In this document: positions 1-9,918 of the stretch, piece after piece | Numbering within the stretch: position 1 is the first letter of the stretch | Layout of the letters: every line of letters begins with the position of its first letter | Program-made: the position numbers and the translations under genes | The notes under the pieces: generated by a model | What the model was told of the DNA's origin: nothing | Database searches by the model: none | The model's input: the letters and a program-made list of their open reading frames with translations, nothing else | NCBI GenBank assembly: GCA_910592005.1 | Contig: CAJVPP010000620.1 | Coordinates: forward strand, 1-28,712 | Direction: 5' to 3' | Origin: Funneliformis mosseae | Taxonomy: Eukaryota; Glomeromycota; Glomeromycetes; Glomerales; Glomeraceae | DNA length: 28,712 nt

Positions 1-303
1 ATTAAAATTAGTCATAAATTTAAAAGTTGCGATAACTTTTTTTTTGGTCCAATACTTTTGACCGGGGAGTGTACATCAGAGTAATGGAGTGATAATCTTT
101 TCTTAATCAATACCAATTTTAACATTATAATAATTAGAGAGGCTATCTTTTGTAAACACATATTTTCTATTAGTAAATAGATTAATTAAGCAGGATACAC
201 ATCTTTCTGGAACTTTAAGCCTTTTAAAAATGAGTTTAAAAATGTTTATATCAACTCTATTATAAGCCTTTAATAGATCTTGTAGACATATCATCAAATA
301 CAT
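1..303 (-). pseudogene. LINE-type reverse transcriptase fragment (decayed non-LTR retrotransposon)
   Basis: Reading the minus strand from 303 gives a reverse-transcriptase stretch with the motif-A-like LQDLLKAYNRVD (a D..KAYDRV variant) followed by helical sequence and the motif-B region KIGID, where non-LTR elements carry GIDQGE.ISPLLW. The usual Q is TAA (103-105) and the usual W is TGA (76-78), with readable sequence continuing between and after them. The fragment is cut off at the window edge and has no recognisable element sequence upstream of 303, so it is truncated at both ends. The YxDD catalytic motif is not visible. Family assignment is from motif recognition; no endonuclease domain or 3' tail is present to name the clade. 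Confidence 0.75.
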
Positions 304-1214
304 AAAATGGAAAGATAATAGTTACTATGTATAAAAAAAAATGATTGGCGGAAATATTTAATAATTTATAAACGTCCTGATCTTATGTTAGATTAATTTC
401 GAAATGAAATAATAATGGACATCGTCCCTGCACTCCAAATTTCGCAAGGCCCTACATATGCTTGAAAGTTTCGATATTTGCTACGGCTATGATGCGGGGA
501 AGTATTTTTCCGATAAATGCGCATTTCGGTGATCGCGACGAATTTCTTCTTGATGTATAAACTTTTTCCAAAATGCCGATCAAGTCCTTTAGAGATTAAT
601 CAAGTTCTATTAGCATACATAATACCCACATCACGTTGGGAAATTATTTCAGGTAAATTGCTCTTTGCTTAGGATTTCCGAATTGAATCAGTGATATTAT
701 TGATTTGAATTGAGAAATGCAAATCAAAATAAATCCTATTGATATTCATGGTAATCATCTGTAGCCTAAGAATCGAATTTGGAATTTTATAATTAGAGCA
801 GCGTAAATGATTCGAGTTATGGACCTGTAAAGAAAAGACTAGAAGATATCAATAGGTAATTGCAGAACGTGTAACAATAAAGATCAATGGATCTCTTGTG
901 CTTATCTTTCCTTAACGATAATAATGAACTCAAAATCTCTAAATATTTCAGCTGTAAGGTAGACTAGATTGACAGATTAATAAATTATTCACATTAAAAA
1001 TAACATCAATTGATTTACAAGGCATATGAAATTCTTATTTTATTCAAAGGAAGAGTATAAAGTCTTTATTATAATGAAAGCACTTAAATCAATAGTCAAA
1101 TTATTCCTGTCGTGCTAATATTATTAATATACTGCCGGATCCTAATCAATCTGTTTTCCTTTCGTTTGACTATGCCCGAGCAAAACTTTCGTATGCTTAA
1201 AACTTTATTCAGAA
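304..1214. other. Gene-free stretch, probably decayed DNA
   Basis: I see no supported gene here. On the minus strand an open stretch of about 60 codons lies between roughly 400 and 590 without a recognisable domain or start. On the plus strand around 855-895 a short frame contains a C-x2-C pair, too short to assign. The region is bracketed by two pseudogenes and is probably fragments of the same age. Confidence 0.4.
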
Positions 1215-2460
1215 AAAGATGATACTATTCTTCTTTTAATTTTTTTTTCCTGAAGCCGTGCTTTCTGATATTTATCAGGGATCCAATTTTTTACCATCTC
1301 TAAGTTTCCGAATTATTAAAGTAAAATCGCAAGACCTTACTCTCCGATTCCCACCAACCGAACAACTTTAAAGCATTAAACCATATGTTGGCATCAATAA
1401 CCTCAAGAGATCTCAGTGCGGCCAGGTCCTAATCCATATGAGAAGGATCGAACGAAGTGAAGAACTATATATTTCTATGCAAAGTGTCCTGATGTCCACC
1501 CGCTCAATAATTGAGTCGATGCTGATTGGCTCTTGCAATTGCACAAAAGTCTAGATAAAGTTCCGGACTTAACAACGGTCCTCGTTCCCTAGTTTAAGAC
1601 TACAAACGTATGAGTCTATATAGTTAAAAAAATATGAATATTACATATATTTTGTACTAAATCTAATCTTTTTCAATAGACATTCCTATAAAACCAGGAT
1701 ATTTCAAGTAGAGCAAATTAATAATTCACATGGCTTAAAATTCCAAAACCATGTCTCCACAGTCCGATTAAGTTCCAATATTTGATATATAGGTTTATAA
1801 TATCTATCACCAGCGATCAGAACTAAGTACCAGGATCTTTGAACAAGACTGTTCTTATTGCTGACGCCACAAGTTTTCCTTCTCACGGCGACTTTTGATG
1901 TCCCGATCAAAAACATTCACCTCAAATCCTTGATCCTTAATGCGAGACCACAATGAATCGTTAGGAGGTGGTCGAGCACCGCCTAATTTACGTCCGTTCT
2001 GAATTTGGTTAGAAGCCTACCGTGGTCAATCTGAAGCTGGTTAAAGTAATAGGAATTTCTATCAACATCCAAGGTAGATGCTGTCAACGGTGTAATTTCC
2101 CTCAATCAAGATGTTTGAATTATCAACAAATACGTATACAAGATTAGATGGCCTATCTGTTAAAGATGTTTATGAAATTTCCTTAACCAATTGTGCTAAT
2201 GAATGTACCAAAGGAAATCCCATTCGATAGAGATCATCTTCTATCAAGAGAAGAAAGACGTCGCCAGTAATATTCGTAAGATCTAATTTATGTTCAGACT
2301 CTAAGAAATCAACAAGTTGCTTAGGCGACCACTTTTTGATTCCTTCGACTGAAGGAAAAGATCTCCCAGTACTAGTATCTGATTTAAATTACTTTTTTTG
2401 ACGTTGCAGATATTTACGATCTGACAAATTGGTTAACCAATTTAATTTCGTCAAAACTTT
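1215..2460 (-). pseudogene. Broken SAM-domain plus NYN (PIN-like ribonuclease) protein gene
   Basis: On the minus strand a SAM-like domain is readable from about 2360 to 2173: IKKWSPKQLVDFLES, then a DVFLLLIEDDLYRMGF core typical of SAM helices 1 to 5. It runs in frame, through a TAA at 2170-2172, into the NYN start motif YVFVDNSNILIEG (about 2100-2140), whose Asp is the usual metal-binding residue of this PIN-like nuclease fold. Further NYN blocks are spread over shifted frames: QLQIDHGRLLT (about 2010-2045), RPPPNDSLW with FDRDI (about 1910-1985), and an IAGD..Y motif with a WFWNF strand (about 1735-1830). A later block with FGWWESESK (about 1310-1360), then a downstream KNWIPDKYQKA segment, is probably the C-terminus. 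An upstream block (about 2395-2460) may be the preceding exon. At least three frameshifts and several stops make it non-functional. NYN proteins are predicted RNases; the SAM part would give oligomerisation or RNA binding. Confidence 0.72.
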
Positions 2461-2559
2461 GTTCAGGCTAGTTCAATATCATATGCGCGAAAGCGTTTCT
2501 GGAACTACAATCCGTTTCTAAAATAATTATAAACATGACGATGTGCACTTCTGAAAGCA

Positions 2560-4320
2560 ATATACAACATAGAGATGAGGTGAGAAAACGATGTATTCTT
2601 TTTGATTGACCGGTACATTGTTACTACCAATAGGTTGGATCGTGATGGTATTTAAATACTAAATTCGTCTAAGAAAATAAATAAATAAATATATGTGTAT
2701 AACCAATATAGCTTACATCTATTTATTACATAGAAATACTTACATTAGCAGGAATTGTATATCCTTTAATAATCGTAATTTCTGCAGGCAATTTCCGACA
2801 TCTAAAAATAATAACGTTAACCAAACATTTATTAGTAACTTCGTAAAAGTTTAAAACAAAGAATCTCCTACGCGTAAAAAAATGAATGACTTTCAAATAA
2901 TAGTTTTAAAATCTAAACAATATACATACCATTACAACAGGCCATAACCTATTAGTTTCATTAATAACACCATTTAAGTAAGGTAAATAGTACATAGGTA
3001 ATTTCTCGTTATCATTCTCCAAAGCATTGTTCAATTCCTCTTGAAACGCTTTGAATTTATCAGGATTTCTTGCAATAAAATTATGAGGTAAAGCTAATTG
3101 TGTAAGTTCCAGCAGTTAAAATTTCTAATATTTGATCTAATATTTCAAAATCTGAAATTTGACCATATCTACGCATCTAATATTATCTGTAATACATCAA
3201 CTTTAGGGTTCTTCGCTGTCTTTTACTCATTGAAAACTAATATATATTACAAATGTATATTTTATCATGAAAAGAGGATTAGATCGAAAACCAGCAAAAC
3301 ATTATATAATAAAGTACAAGTATGGATCAATATTCAAAATTGAATGAAGTAAAGGAAAATTGATCTCTAAATGGAAATAAAAATATTAGTTATATAATAA
3401 AGTAATGATACCAATATTAATCGGATTTTTCTTTCACTTCTATTTTTTTTTTGTGAAACATACAAAACTCTTCTTCGTAGTTCCAATTTTACTTTTCCTG
3501 GAAATGGATGAGATAAAGTTTCGACACTATGAAATTTACCCAATATTAGTTTTTCCAATAATATCCTGCATAAAAAAAAAAAATTTGAATTCTAAGCAAT
3601 TTATATCTTGTAATAACCTTTTTTCTTTAAAAAAAAAAAAACCATGACCTACCACAGCGTAACTTTTGTACGAAATTAACAATACTAAGGACAGCATCAC
3701 CAGATTTCTTTAAATAGTCGTATAATTTATAAATTAAGTCGTCAACACACGAAACCATTAACGGTTAAGGCATTCCTTGCCGAGAACAAATTAGCATTTT
3801 AAAGTCCATTCTTCCTCTAACATAAAAAATCTTTTTCGTGAAAAGTCTATTTATTCATACGAAATGTAATGAATCAAGGGTTAAATCTGGATCAATTCCG
3901 TAATTATCTTTTTAGGAACAAATATGAGTATAATTTTCGATTAAAAGATAAAAAATATTACATACTTCTTTGACAGCGTCCTTATCTGAAATCATTACTA
4001 ACAATTATTACGTTGATTAAATACCAAGTGAAATTAATCATTATAGGACCATAAGTAGGAACTACTACCCCCTTGTATTTACTACGAAAATAACGGTTCA
4101 TTAACACGTAATTAAACAATCAAATAAAATAAACGACGCGCGACAACCACAAGATACCTTTGACCTGATAATAAATAATTGTGAAAGAAAGAAAAAAGAA
4201 TAACTTTGGTCCAGGGATTTCGCTTAATGGTCCAAAAAAAAAAAACGAAAAAAAAACGTAATAAAAAGATGAAAAGAAACCAATTAAATTCAACATAGCC
4301 ATATTTTATAGATTTCTCAC
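2560..4320 (-). pseudogene. Broken cytochrome P450, paralogue of the intact P450 at 9919-11596
   Basis: P450 landmarks appear in correct order along the minus strand but in different frames. There is an N-terminal hydrophobic stretch then the proline hinge GPLSEIPGPK (about 4204-4235), then a YGPIMINF strand and a KDAVKE block (about 3970-4070). A helix region follows (about 3665-3760), then HPFPGKVKLELRRRVL (about 3465-3520), which matches HPLPGKVFQELRRRVL of the intact gene. A DVLQIILDA block leads into a helix I with AGTYT where functional enzymes have AG.DT (about 3105-3215). The ExxR motif is ETNR (about 2945-2975), followed by a KGYTIPAN loop and a short HHDPTYW block. The cysteine loop is unrecognisable. 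Possible introns remain (donor near 2737, acceptor near 2683). Frameshifts, the lost helix-I acid and the missing heme Cys show it is dead. Confidence 0.8.
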
Positions 4321-4579
4321 CGCCGAAAATAGTTTAGTTAAATTTTATGTACAACATCAAAAAAAATTTCTGACTGTGATGCAATATGCATCAAAGCACT
4401 AATCTTGAAAAATTTAATAGTAATGATTTTTAGTTTATTTTCCAGTAATAATTAAAACTACTATAACACTACTATACAATGTATAAAATATTAATATCAT
4501 ATCATTATTACAGTGCGATGATTACCAAAAAAGAAAAAGAAAAAAAAAAATCTTTTTTTATCCTCCCCGAGGTCCTCAT

Positions 4580-5701
4580 TTAGCTAATTGATAAATTATA
4601 AACGGCTTTTGCGGATAATTTGTCCATTTTACTCCAATTACTCCAATTGGATTTCCTCCTTTCCTCGGTGATCATTAGAGCATCTTCCCCACACAAGGAA
4701 TTTACGATTCTAATTTCTTTCTCAAACTTGATTTTTGGGGCGTTGCATAAGATCACCTTAACCTTAACCTTGTGCCAAACAACGATATGATCCGATTGCA
4801 CCGAAGGCAGAATCGGTTTCCTTTTATTTTTCGTGATCAAATCCAAACCGGCTTTTACCTCGTATCGATTCAAGGTACCAGAAACCAGCATCAATTGATC
4901 ACCATACACCTCAGATTTGACAACCTTTTCCGAATTGTAATGTATAAACTTTTTTCTCATCAATTGATGATATTCTTTTAAAAAGATTTTGATTTTTTTA
5001 ACGTAAACCCTCATGTTTTTCAAGATCAACTCTATAGGAATTATGATGGAATTTCCAATCCCGAAAATCGTTTGATCTAAATTGGCCACATATTCCACAC
5101 CCCCCGAAGGGGGTATCGAACTTCTAGCGTTCATGGGAATTGGTTGTAGGGTAGGTCGTACGGGTAGATTCCACCTTGTGATAGGACATAAGATGCTAAT
5201 TTTTTTCACCCCGCATTTCAATCCAAAATATTTTGTTGGTTTGGAAAATTTCGCCTTTAAAGAATAAGATATTTGGGCCTTAACGGGATGTTTAAAGAAA
5301 AGGGAATCGGGCAGATCATCCGGCAAGGGGATTTCAAAGGGAAGGTCCAAATCGGTTATCTTTTGATAGACTCCCTTAATCGATGATTCCCAAATAACGT
5401 AAGAAAGTTCAATGATTTTCTTATTGACGTTTTTACACATTTCCAATTCACTCCATTTGACGAATTCCTTCCCGGTGAATATAATTTCTATCTTATCCGT
5501 TAATAAGGGATTCGTAATTGGTCTTCTTACATGTAAGATTCCGGCTATCTTTGTTTGTTGAACTCCCAAATATCCTTGTTGAAAATTCGTATTATTTGGC
5601 AAGTATGAAAAAAATATATTTTTACATGAACGTTTGTATTGTGATTTTGGTGGGAATATCGATAAATCCAAATGATCCTTCATGACGTCAAATTTTGGCA
5701 A
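4580..5701 (-). CDS. Arrestin-like domain protein (array copy 1)
   Basis: A 373-residue uninterrupted frame. The arrestin N-domain is recognised by GYLGVQQTKIAG and the following paired strands with NPLLTDKIEIIFTGKEFVKW-type sequence (residues about 43-83), the DLPFEIPLPDDLP strand (119-132) and the SYSLKAKF strand (145-152). The arrestin C-domain starts near 205 (Y-V-A-N-L-D) and includes NSIIIPIELILKN and an FLKEYHQL strand. No PPxY ligase-recruiting motif is present, unlike classical yeast ARTs. Family role: arrestin folds act as cytosolic adaptors for membrane cargo trafficking; the cargo here is unknown. It lies about 570 bp downstream of the next copy, same strand. Start is the first Met; Met7 is an alternative. 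The C-terminal tail after 340 is charged and unconserved. Confidence 0.85.
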   Translation of the reverse strand: MPKFDVMKDHLDLSIFPPKSQYKRSCKNIFFSYLPNNTNFQQGYLGVQQTKIAGILHVRRPITNPLLTDKIEIIFTGKEFVKWSELEMCKNVNKKIIELSYVIWESSIKGVYQKITDLDLPFEIPLPDDLPDSLFFKHPVKAQISYSLKAKFSKPTKYFGLKCGVKKISILCPITRWNLPVRPTLQPIPMNARSSIPPSGGVEYVANLDQTIFGIGNSIIIPIELILKNMRVYVKKIKIFLKEYHQLMRKKFIHYNSEKVVKSEVYGDQLMLVSGTLNRYEVKAGLDLITKNKRKPILPSVQSDHIVVWHKVKVKVILCNAPKIKFEKEIRIVNSLCGEDALMITEERRKSNWSNWSKMDKLSAKAVYNLSIS

Positions 5702-6270
5702 AGGGACGAAAAAAAGCTTGTTTTTATTTGGTCAAACGAGGAAAAAAAAAAGTTAATGAGAGAGACTGTCCTGTGTGAAAAAAAAAAAAAAATAAATTGA
5801 ATTCAAAAAAGCGCACATTAATTATAGTTTCAATCGGCAGTTACACACGAATGTATTTAAATAAAGCTTTCGTCATTGTATCATACCGGGAAATTCTTGA
5901 CATAAACAAATAATATCACATCATTTTCAACATTCCTTTTATTCGATTTTCAATTATAAAGGTAATCTTTATATGACAATGATCATTCATAAACCATTTT
6001 AATAAACCTCATTAATTTCCACCTTTTTTTTTTTTTTTTTCCAAAGTAAATGCTACCACTACACGAATGTGATTTTGTCTAATTAAAGAAATTTATTTTT
6101 AGGGGAACACCAAAAATTGTCTTATTGAAGTTTGATCATGTGTCCTTTTTAGTGTCTCTGTCTCACTGCATAGGACAAATAGAATATACAAATCGGGCAA
6201 AACGGCCATCTATGGTATCAAACAAAATTCTAAAAAAAACCGGTAAAACAACCGGATCTAGGCGTAAATT
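5702..6270. other. Intergenic spacer between arrestin copies 1 and 2
   Basis: A+T-rich spacer with long A and T runs (15 A near 5779-5793, 16 T near 6025-6040). It should contain the promoter of the gene at 4580-5701 and the 3' end of the gene at 6271-7569. A palindromic TATTTAAATA near 5854-5863 is a possible TATA-like element for the minus-strand gene. I see no gene in it. Confidence 0.5.
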
Positions 6271-7569
6271 CTAAAACGCGTGGCTCCACCTATTACCACT
6301 AAATAATGAAAATCGTTCATTCCCATTCTTCATTCCACCAAACCAAGAAAATCTTTGTCTCACCTTACCAAAATTTGAACTTTCATCACTCATCGTAGCT
6401 TTCGATAAATTCTCTTCTTGAAGGTGATAAAACCAAGTGTTCATCAATCGACATTGTTGAGCGAAGCAAGGGTGATCCCGTTTGGCGAAAACATTCAAGA
6501 TGGAAATTTCCTTATCCAATTCAATGCTTTTTGATGAGGGATTTAGCGTGATTTTCACCTTTAATTTATGTCGAATGTCAATGTATTCAGTTTTCGTTGA
6601 ACAATTTAATTTCCTGCCTAGATTCGTCTTGGTCAAATTTAATTGCATCCTGATAAAATAATCATGGTCCCTTCCCGAGGTGGTCGTCGTTGACTTCCTC
6701 ATTTGCTCACCGAACGCCGAATCGGCTACGACGAACCCTCCGATCGTTTTTGATTTGCCATTGACCTTTAATTTATGATACTCTTTAATCCTAACATAAA
6801 TTTTTTTGATTTTAACGTTCGTTATATCATTGACAACGAATTTCATCGGTATGTTAATGATATCCTTATAATTAAATAAGGTCTTCTCCAATTCCACCTC
6901 ATAACCGATCCCCATGACATTCCCTTTCCACTTGAATGGTCGATCGTGCAAAGGTGGGGATTGCCACCTATGTATCCTACACCAAACGTCAATGATCTTC
7001 TTTGTATTCATTCGTAATTTAAAGATATTCATGGGACGTGATATTTCCGCTCGTAAACTGTACGTAATATGACCGACCTCCGATCCATCACCCGCGACAC
7101 CTCCAGTAATATGTCCGCTAACGTTAAGTGGAGTTATGGTGGCGGGCAAATTATTCGGTAACGAGAACTCAAAAGGTAAATCCATTGTGAGAATGTCTTC
7201 AAATTCATTATTTAAAGATTCCCATATGATTTTTGTTTGTTTGCACAACATTTTTTCCCCGCGAATTTCTTTACCATGAACATCTTTCCAGGAAACACAT
7301 TGCTTCCCCTCAAGGATCATCTCAATCTTATTCGCGCATAACGGGGAATTTGTGGAATAACGTAAGTGAAATGAACCTTTTAAAACGGTATTTTCTATAC
7401 CGTAATAACCTTGTTGAAAGTCGGTTGGATTGGTTGACTGAAAATATGCTTTTGTGTTACAATGAAGGTATCCCCAATTTGGGTTGTATAATAACGTAAA
7501 ATCGGTAGGTGTGGTGGGGGTCGGTACGTCTAATAAAGGATTTTGTGTAATTGTAATGTCTGTGGTCAT
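6271..7569 (-). CDS. Arrestin-like domain protein (array copy 2)
   Basis: The frame is open from a Met at 7647, but I choose the Met at 7569 (MTTDITITQ), giving 432 residues. A TATA-like TATAAAATATAAAAGG (7621-7638, minus) would put transcription start near or below the upstream Met, and the skipped 26 residues are basic and unconserved. Arrestin N-domain marks are GYYGIENTVLKG with paired strands NSPLCANKIEMILEGK, then MDLPFEFSLPNNLP and a GHITYSLRAEI strand. The C-domain contains INIPMKFVVND and a VRIKEYHKLKV strand, matching copies 1 and 3. A longer loop with glycine and Asp/Glu precedes the YSLRAE strand, and the C-terminal extension (about 60 residues, Ser/Arg/Asn/Phe-rich) is unique. 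No PPxY is seen. Probable cytosolic trafficking adaptor; cargo unknown. Confidence 0.85.
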   Translation of the reverse strand: MTTDITITQNPLLDVPTPTTPTDFTLLYNPNWGYLHCNTKAYFQSTNPTDFQQGYYGIENTVLKGSFHLRYSTNSPLCANKIEMILEGKQCVSWKDVHGKEIRGEKMLCKQTKIIWESLNNEFEDILTMDLPFEFSLPNNLPATITPLNVSGHITGGVAGDGSEVGHITYSLRAEISRPMNIFKLRMNTKKIIDVWCRIHRWQSPPLHDRPFKWKGNVMGIGYEVELEKTLFNYKDIINIPMKFVVNDITNVKIKKIYVRIKEYHKLKVNGKSKTIGGFVVADSAFGEQMRKSTTTTSGRDHDYFIRMQLNLTKTNLGRKLNCSTKTEYIDIRHKLKVKITLNPSSKSIELDKEISILNVFAKRDHPCFAQQCRLMNTWFYHLQEENLSKATMSDESSNFGKVRQRFSWFGGMKNGNERFSLFSGNRWSHAF

Positions 7570-7620
7570 GGTTGGAAGATGAAATTGAGAGAGAAACGGT
7601 CTTTTTTTCGCAAATGATAA

Positions 7621-7639
7621 CCTTTTATATTTTATAAAG
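7621..7639 (-). promoter_or_regulatory. Probable TATA element of arrestin copy 2
   Basis: The minus strand reads CTTTATAAAATATAAAAGG about 55-70 bp before the Met at 7569. In such A+T-rich DNA this can occur by chance, but the position suits a core promoter and it lies inside the upstream extension of the frame, which favours the downstream start. Confidence 0.4.
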
Positions 7640-7647
7640 AAATGCAA

Positions 7648-8034
7648 TAAATTCTATTTTTAAAAGTTTTTTATGCAAGCACCTTAAATTAGTCTGTCAT
7701 TTATTGTTAATAATTTAGCAAAAAATAATAAATATTTTTTTTTTTTTTTTTTACCGTTTTACCAATCATTATCTAGGAACAATGCATCTCAATGATTACA
7801 TTTTTACAATTTTGTAATACTTTGAGAATTTTGGCTGTGATTGTGTCATTAAAACGTTAGTACGGTTTATAAAAAGTAAAAGTGTTTTAAAATTTTTTTT
7901 TTAATTCTTTTCGATACTTGGAACCTGAAATTTTTTTTTAGGAATGAGTTATATTTATTTATGCGAAATAAAAGATATTTACATGTATATATATTTAGAG
8001 TAGTGAAAAAATATACAACTTTGATGTCTCCTTT
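7648..8034. other. Intergenic spacer between arrestin copies 2 and 3
   Basis: A+T-rich spacer with a run of 16 T near 7737-7752 and many short T/A tracts; no frame or structured element that I can support. Confidence 0.5.
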
Positions 8035-9018
8035 CTAAATTTCATCAATGGCATTAACGATGTTAATGATTTTCTCAAATTTGACTCGTTTCTTGCCATT
8101 CAAGAATACAATGATCTCAACCACGTGCCAAACGTTAATCAAATCGGTCTTCACGCTACAACAAACCTTACTTTCACTCAAATATAAATTATATTCTTTA
8201 AATAATTCGATATCAAAACCGAAACCTTTATACGTTTGATCCAAATTCTCATTCATGACGCTATGAAGTAACCTTTTCTCCACCAAGTGAGACTTGTATC
8301 CCACCTTTAATTTACAATACTCATTAAAGTTAATTTGAATCTTCGCCTTGTTCACATTCCTGATCACTTTACGACTAATATTCTTGATATTGAGAGATAA
8401 CTTGATGATATCGTATTGATTGAAAGTTACCTTGTTGAACGTGATGGAATAATCCCCACTATTCACCTTTTTGGTTAACGTAATGGATTCTTGCTTTTCG
8501 ATTTCTCGTTGTCGAATAAATCTCGTTATCGGACATTTGATCTCCACCTCCTTATTTGATTTCTTGAATTTTAAAAATAGTTCACTCCGTCTTTCTTTTG
8601 TGATGACCGCCTTGATAGAATAATAAATCTTTGCCTTTCCTAGATGATTGGTAAGTTTTGACGTGACCGGTAAAATACTAGAGTGAGCATTCTCCGGTAT
8701 CTTAAATTCGAATGGTAAATCCAAATAACTTAATCCCAACTCATCATCCCCGTCATATACACGACAAGAGTATTCAAAGTGCTTCTTTTCGGCGTAATTA
8801 ATGATGGTACCTTCGTTCCATTGAACGTAAGATTTTCCGCTGAATATGATATCGATTTTTTTGGCTATCAAAGGTAAATTTGTCGGGTAACGAATGTGAA
8901 GCGTTCCATTTAACGTTGAAGCTTGAATACCTAAATAACCCTGTTGTTGATATGTGAAATATAATTTATTATCATCTTCGGTCGTTTGATTTAATAATAA
9001 ATGATCGTATTCCTCCAT
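8035..9018 (-). CDS. Arrestin-like domain protein (array copy 3)
   Basis: A 327-residue frame, the shortest of the three paralogues. The N-domain begins early (QQQGYLGIQASTLNG, residues about 24-38), followed by HIRYPTNLPLIAKKIDIIF and GKSYVQW, the LDLPFEFKIP strand and AKIYYSIKAVI. The C-domain shows YDIIKLSLNIKNI and INFNEYCKLKVGYKSH, matching the EYHQL/EYHKL strands of the other copies, and it ends just after a KFEKIINIVNAIDEI strand that aligns with copy 1 KFEKEIRIVNSL. Copy 3 therefore lacks the C-terminal tails of copies 1 and 2 and is nearly a bare two-lobed arrestin fold. No PPxY motif. Likely a cytosolic adaptor; the partner is unknown. A G-rich tract lies about 35 bp upstream of the start. 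Confidence 0.85.
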   Translation of the reverse strand: MEEYDHLLLNQTTEDDNKLYFTYQQQGYLGIQASTLNGTLHIRYPTNLPLIAKKIDIIFSGKSYVQWNEGTIINYAEKKHFEYSCRVYDGDDELGLSYLDLPFEFKIPENAHSSILPVTSKLTNHLGKAKIYYSIKAVITKERRSELFLKFKKSNKEVEIKCPITRFIRQREIEKQESITLTKKVNSGDYSITFNKVTFNQYDIIKLSLNIKNISRKVIRNVNKAKIQINFNEYCKLKVGYKSHLVEKRLLHSVMNENLDQTYKGFGFDIELFKEYNLYLSESKVCCSVKTDLINVWHVVEIIVFLNGKKRVKFEKIINIVNAIDEI

Positions 9019-9372
9019 GATTAAAAAAGGTTAATGCGTTAAAGAAAGAAAGGGAGGGAGGGAGGGAGGATTAAAAAAAAAAAAGATTGATTTTTCAGAA
9101 TGTTCCATGATTAAAAATTGTTTGGTAAATGATTATGTTTGGTGTACAAAATGTTTATTAATGAAACCGGGTTTGGTAAGGATGAGTAAATTGTGAGATC
9201 CTATCCAAAATCTTTTTAGTTAACAAGACTTCAATTCAAACTTTACTAATGTAACAGTCGATACAATCCAACTTGTAAAAATCCTGAAATAAAGGAAAAA
9301 AAAAAAAAAGTTCATAAAAAAAAAAAAAGAGAAAAAAAAAAAAGAATTCTTTTAATAATAATAATAATAATA
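9019..9372. other. Intergenic spacer with G-tract and simple repeats
   Basis: Contains the GGGA repeat reported separately, several A runs (9296-9309, 9317-9328, 9334-9343) and an (AAT) triplet repeat at about 9352-9371 directly after the stop of the small gene at 9373-9603. No gene seen. Confidence 0.6.
9051..9069 (+). repeat. (GGGA)n microsatellite, G-quadruplex-capable
   Basis: Four GGG runs (9052-9054, 9056-9058, 9060-9062, 9064-9066) are each separated by one A, followed by A-GG. This fits the strict G3-N1 quadruplex pattern on the plus strand, which is the template strand for the arrestin gene starting at 9018. Confidence 0.8.
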
Positions 9373-9603
9373 TCAAATTTTACCGAATCCAACGCAAACC
9401 AATCCACATCTATAACCACGACTCATCAAGGAATGAATGTAAGATTGATAAATGGTAAAAACTCCCAAACCACCAAATGTAGCCGCACCAATTAAACGAC
9501 AAGATAAACAATCTTTATATTCGTTTGGAGGTTTAGATGATAATTGTGTAGCGTCACCTTTAGTTCTGTTGGTATGTAAGTTGGGCTTATCTTTGGAGGT
9601 CAT
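9373..9603 (-). CDS. Small DUF4536-type membrane protein (Dmo2/DMAC1-like)
   Basis: A 76-residue frame. The N-terminal 28 residues are polar. They are followed by YKDCLSCRLIGAATFGGLGV, with a CxxC pair (Cys32, Cys35) leading straight into a glycine-rich hydrophobic helix (about 36-56), then a second hydrophobic stretch near the C-terminus. The DCLSCR.IG...FGGLG signature and the length match DUF4536 proteins, which include yeast Dmo2 and animal DMAC1/TMEM261; the animal member assists assembly of the respiratory complex I membrane arm. The function is inferred from the family, which I recognised by the motif only. It is a single exon, about 315 bp downstream of the P450 gene on the same strand, with no evident functional link. 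A second exon is not needed to explain the length. Confidence 0.7.
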   Translation of the reverse strand: MTSKDKPNLHTNRTKGDATQLSSKPPNEYKDCLSCRLIGAATFGGLGVFTIYQSYIHSLMSRGYRCGLVCVGFGKI

Positions 9604-9918
9604 CTTTCTTGTTTAGCAAATTTGGGAACTTATTTTTTGTTAGGGAGAAATCTTTTTTAGAAAACTTGTCCAATTTCGGAAATCATTTGATATTTCAATG
9701 GGATGATAAAATCAGGTGACTAAATCACGTGCTCAAACGAGAAAAAATTATTTATTGATTCTTTATTAAATATTCGGCCCAGACGAATGAATTAATTGGT
9801 AAATTAAAAAATAGGAAATATGATACAAAAATTAACTATAATACAAGGTTTCAAGAAAAAAAAAGAAACCATTGGAATATTTAAGAAGGAAAATTATTAA
9901 AAAAAAAAAAGTATTGTC
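9604..9918. other. Intergenic spacer
   Basis: A+T-rich spacer between the P450 3' end and the DUF4536 gene start; it includes a CACGTG (about 9727) that could be a bHLH-type site or chance. No gene seen. Confidence 0.5.

Noticed and set aside
3098..3647. Plus-strand open frames opposite the P450 relic
   Set aside because: The minus strand here carries ordered P450 motifs; the plus frames are low-complexity Phe/Lys/Asn-rich shadows.
4772..5267. Plus-strand open frames inside arrestin copy 1 (and similar ones at 7233-7499 and 8048-8239)
   Set aside because: They are antisense to well-supported arrestin genes and carry no domain.
6271..7647. Use of the upstream Met at 7647 for arrestin copy 2
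   Set aside because: A TATA-like element falls inside the extra 26 codons and the extra residues are not shared by the paralogues; kept only as an alternative.
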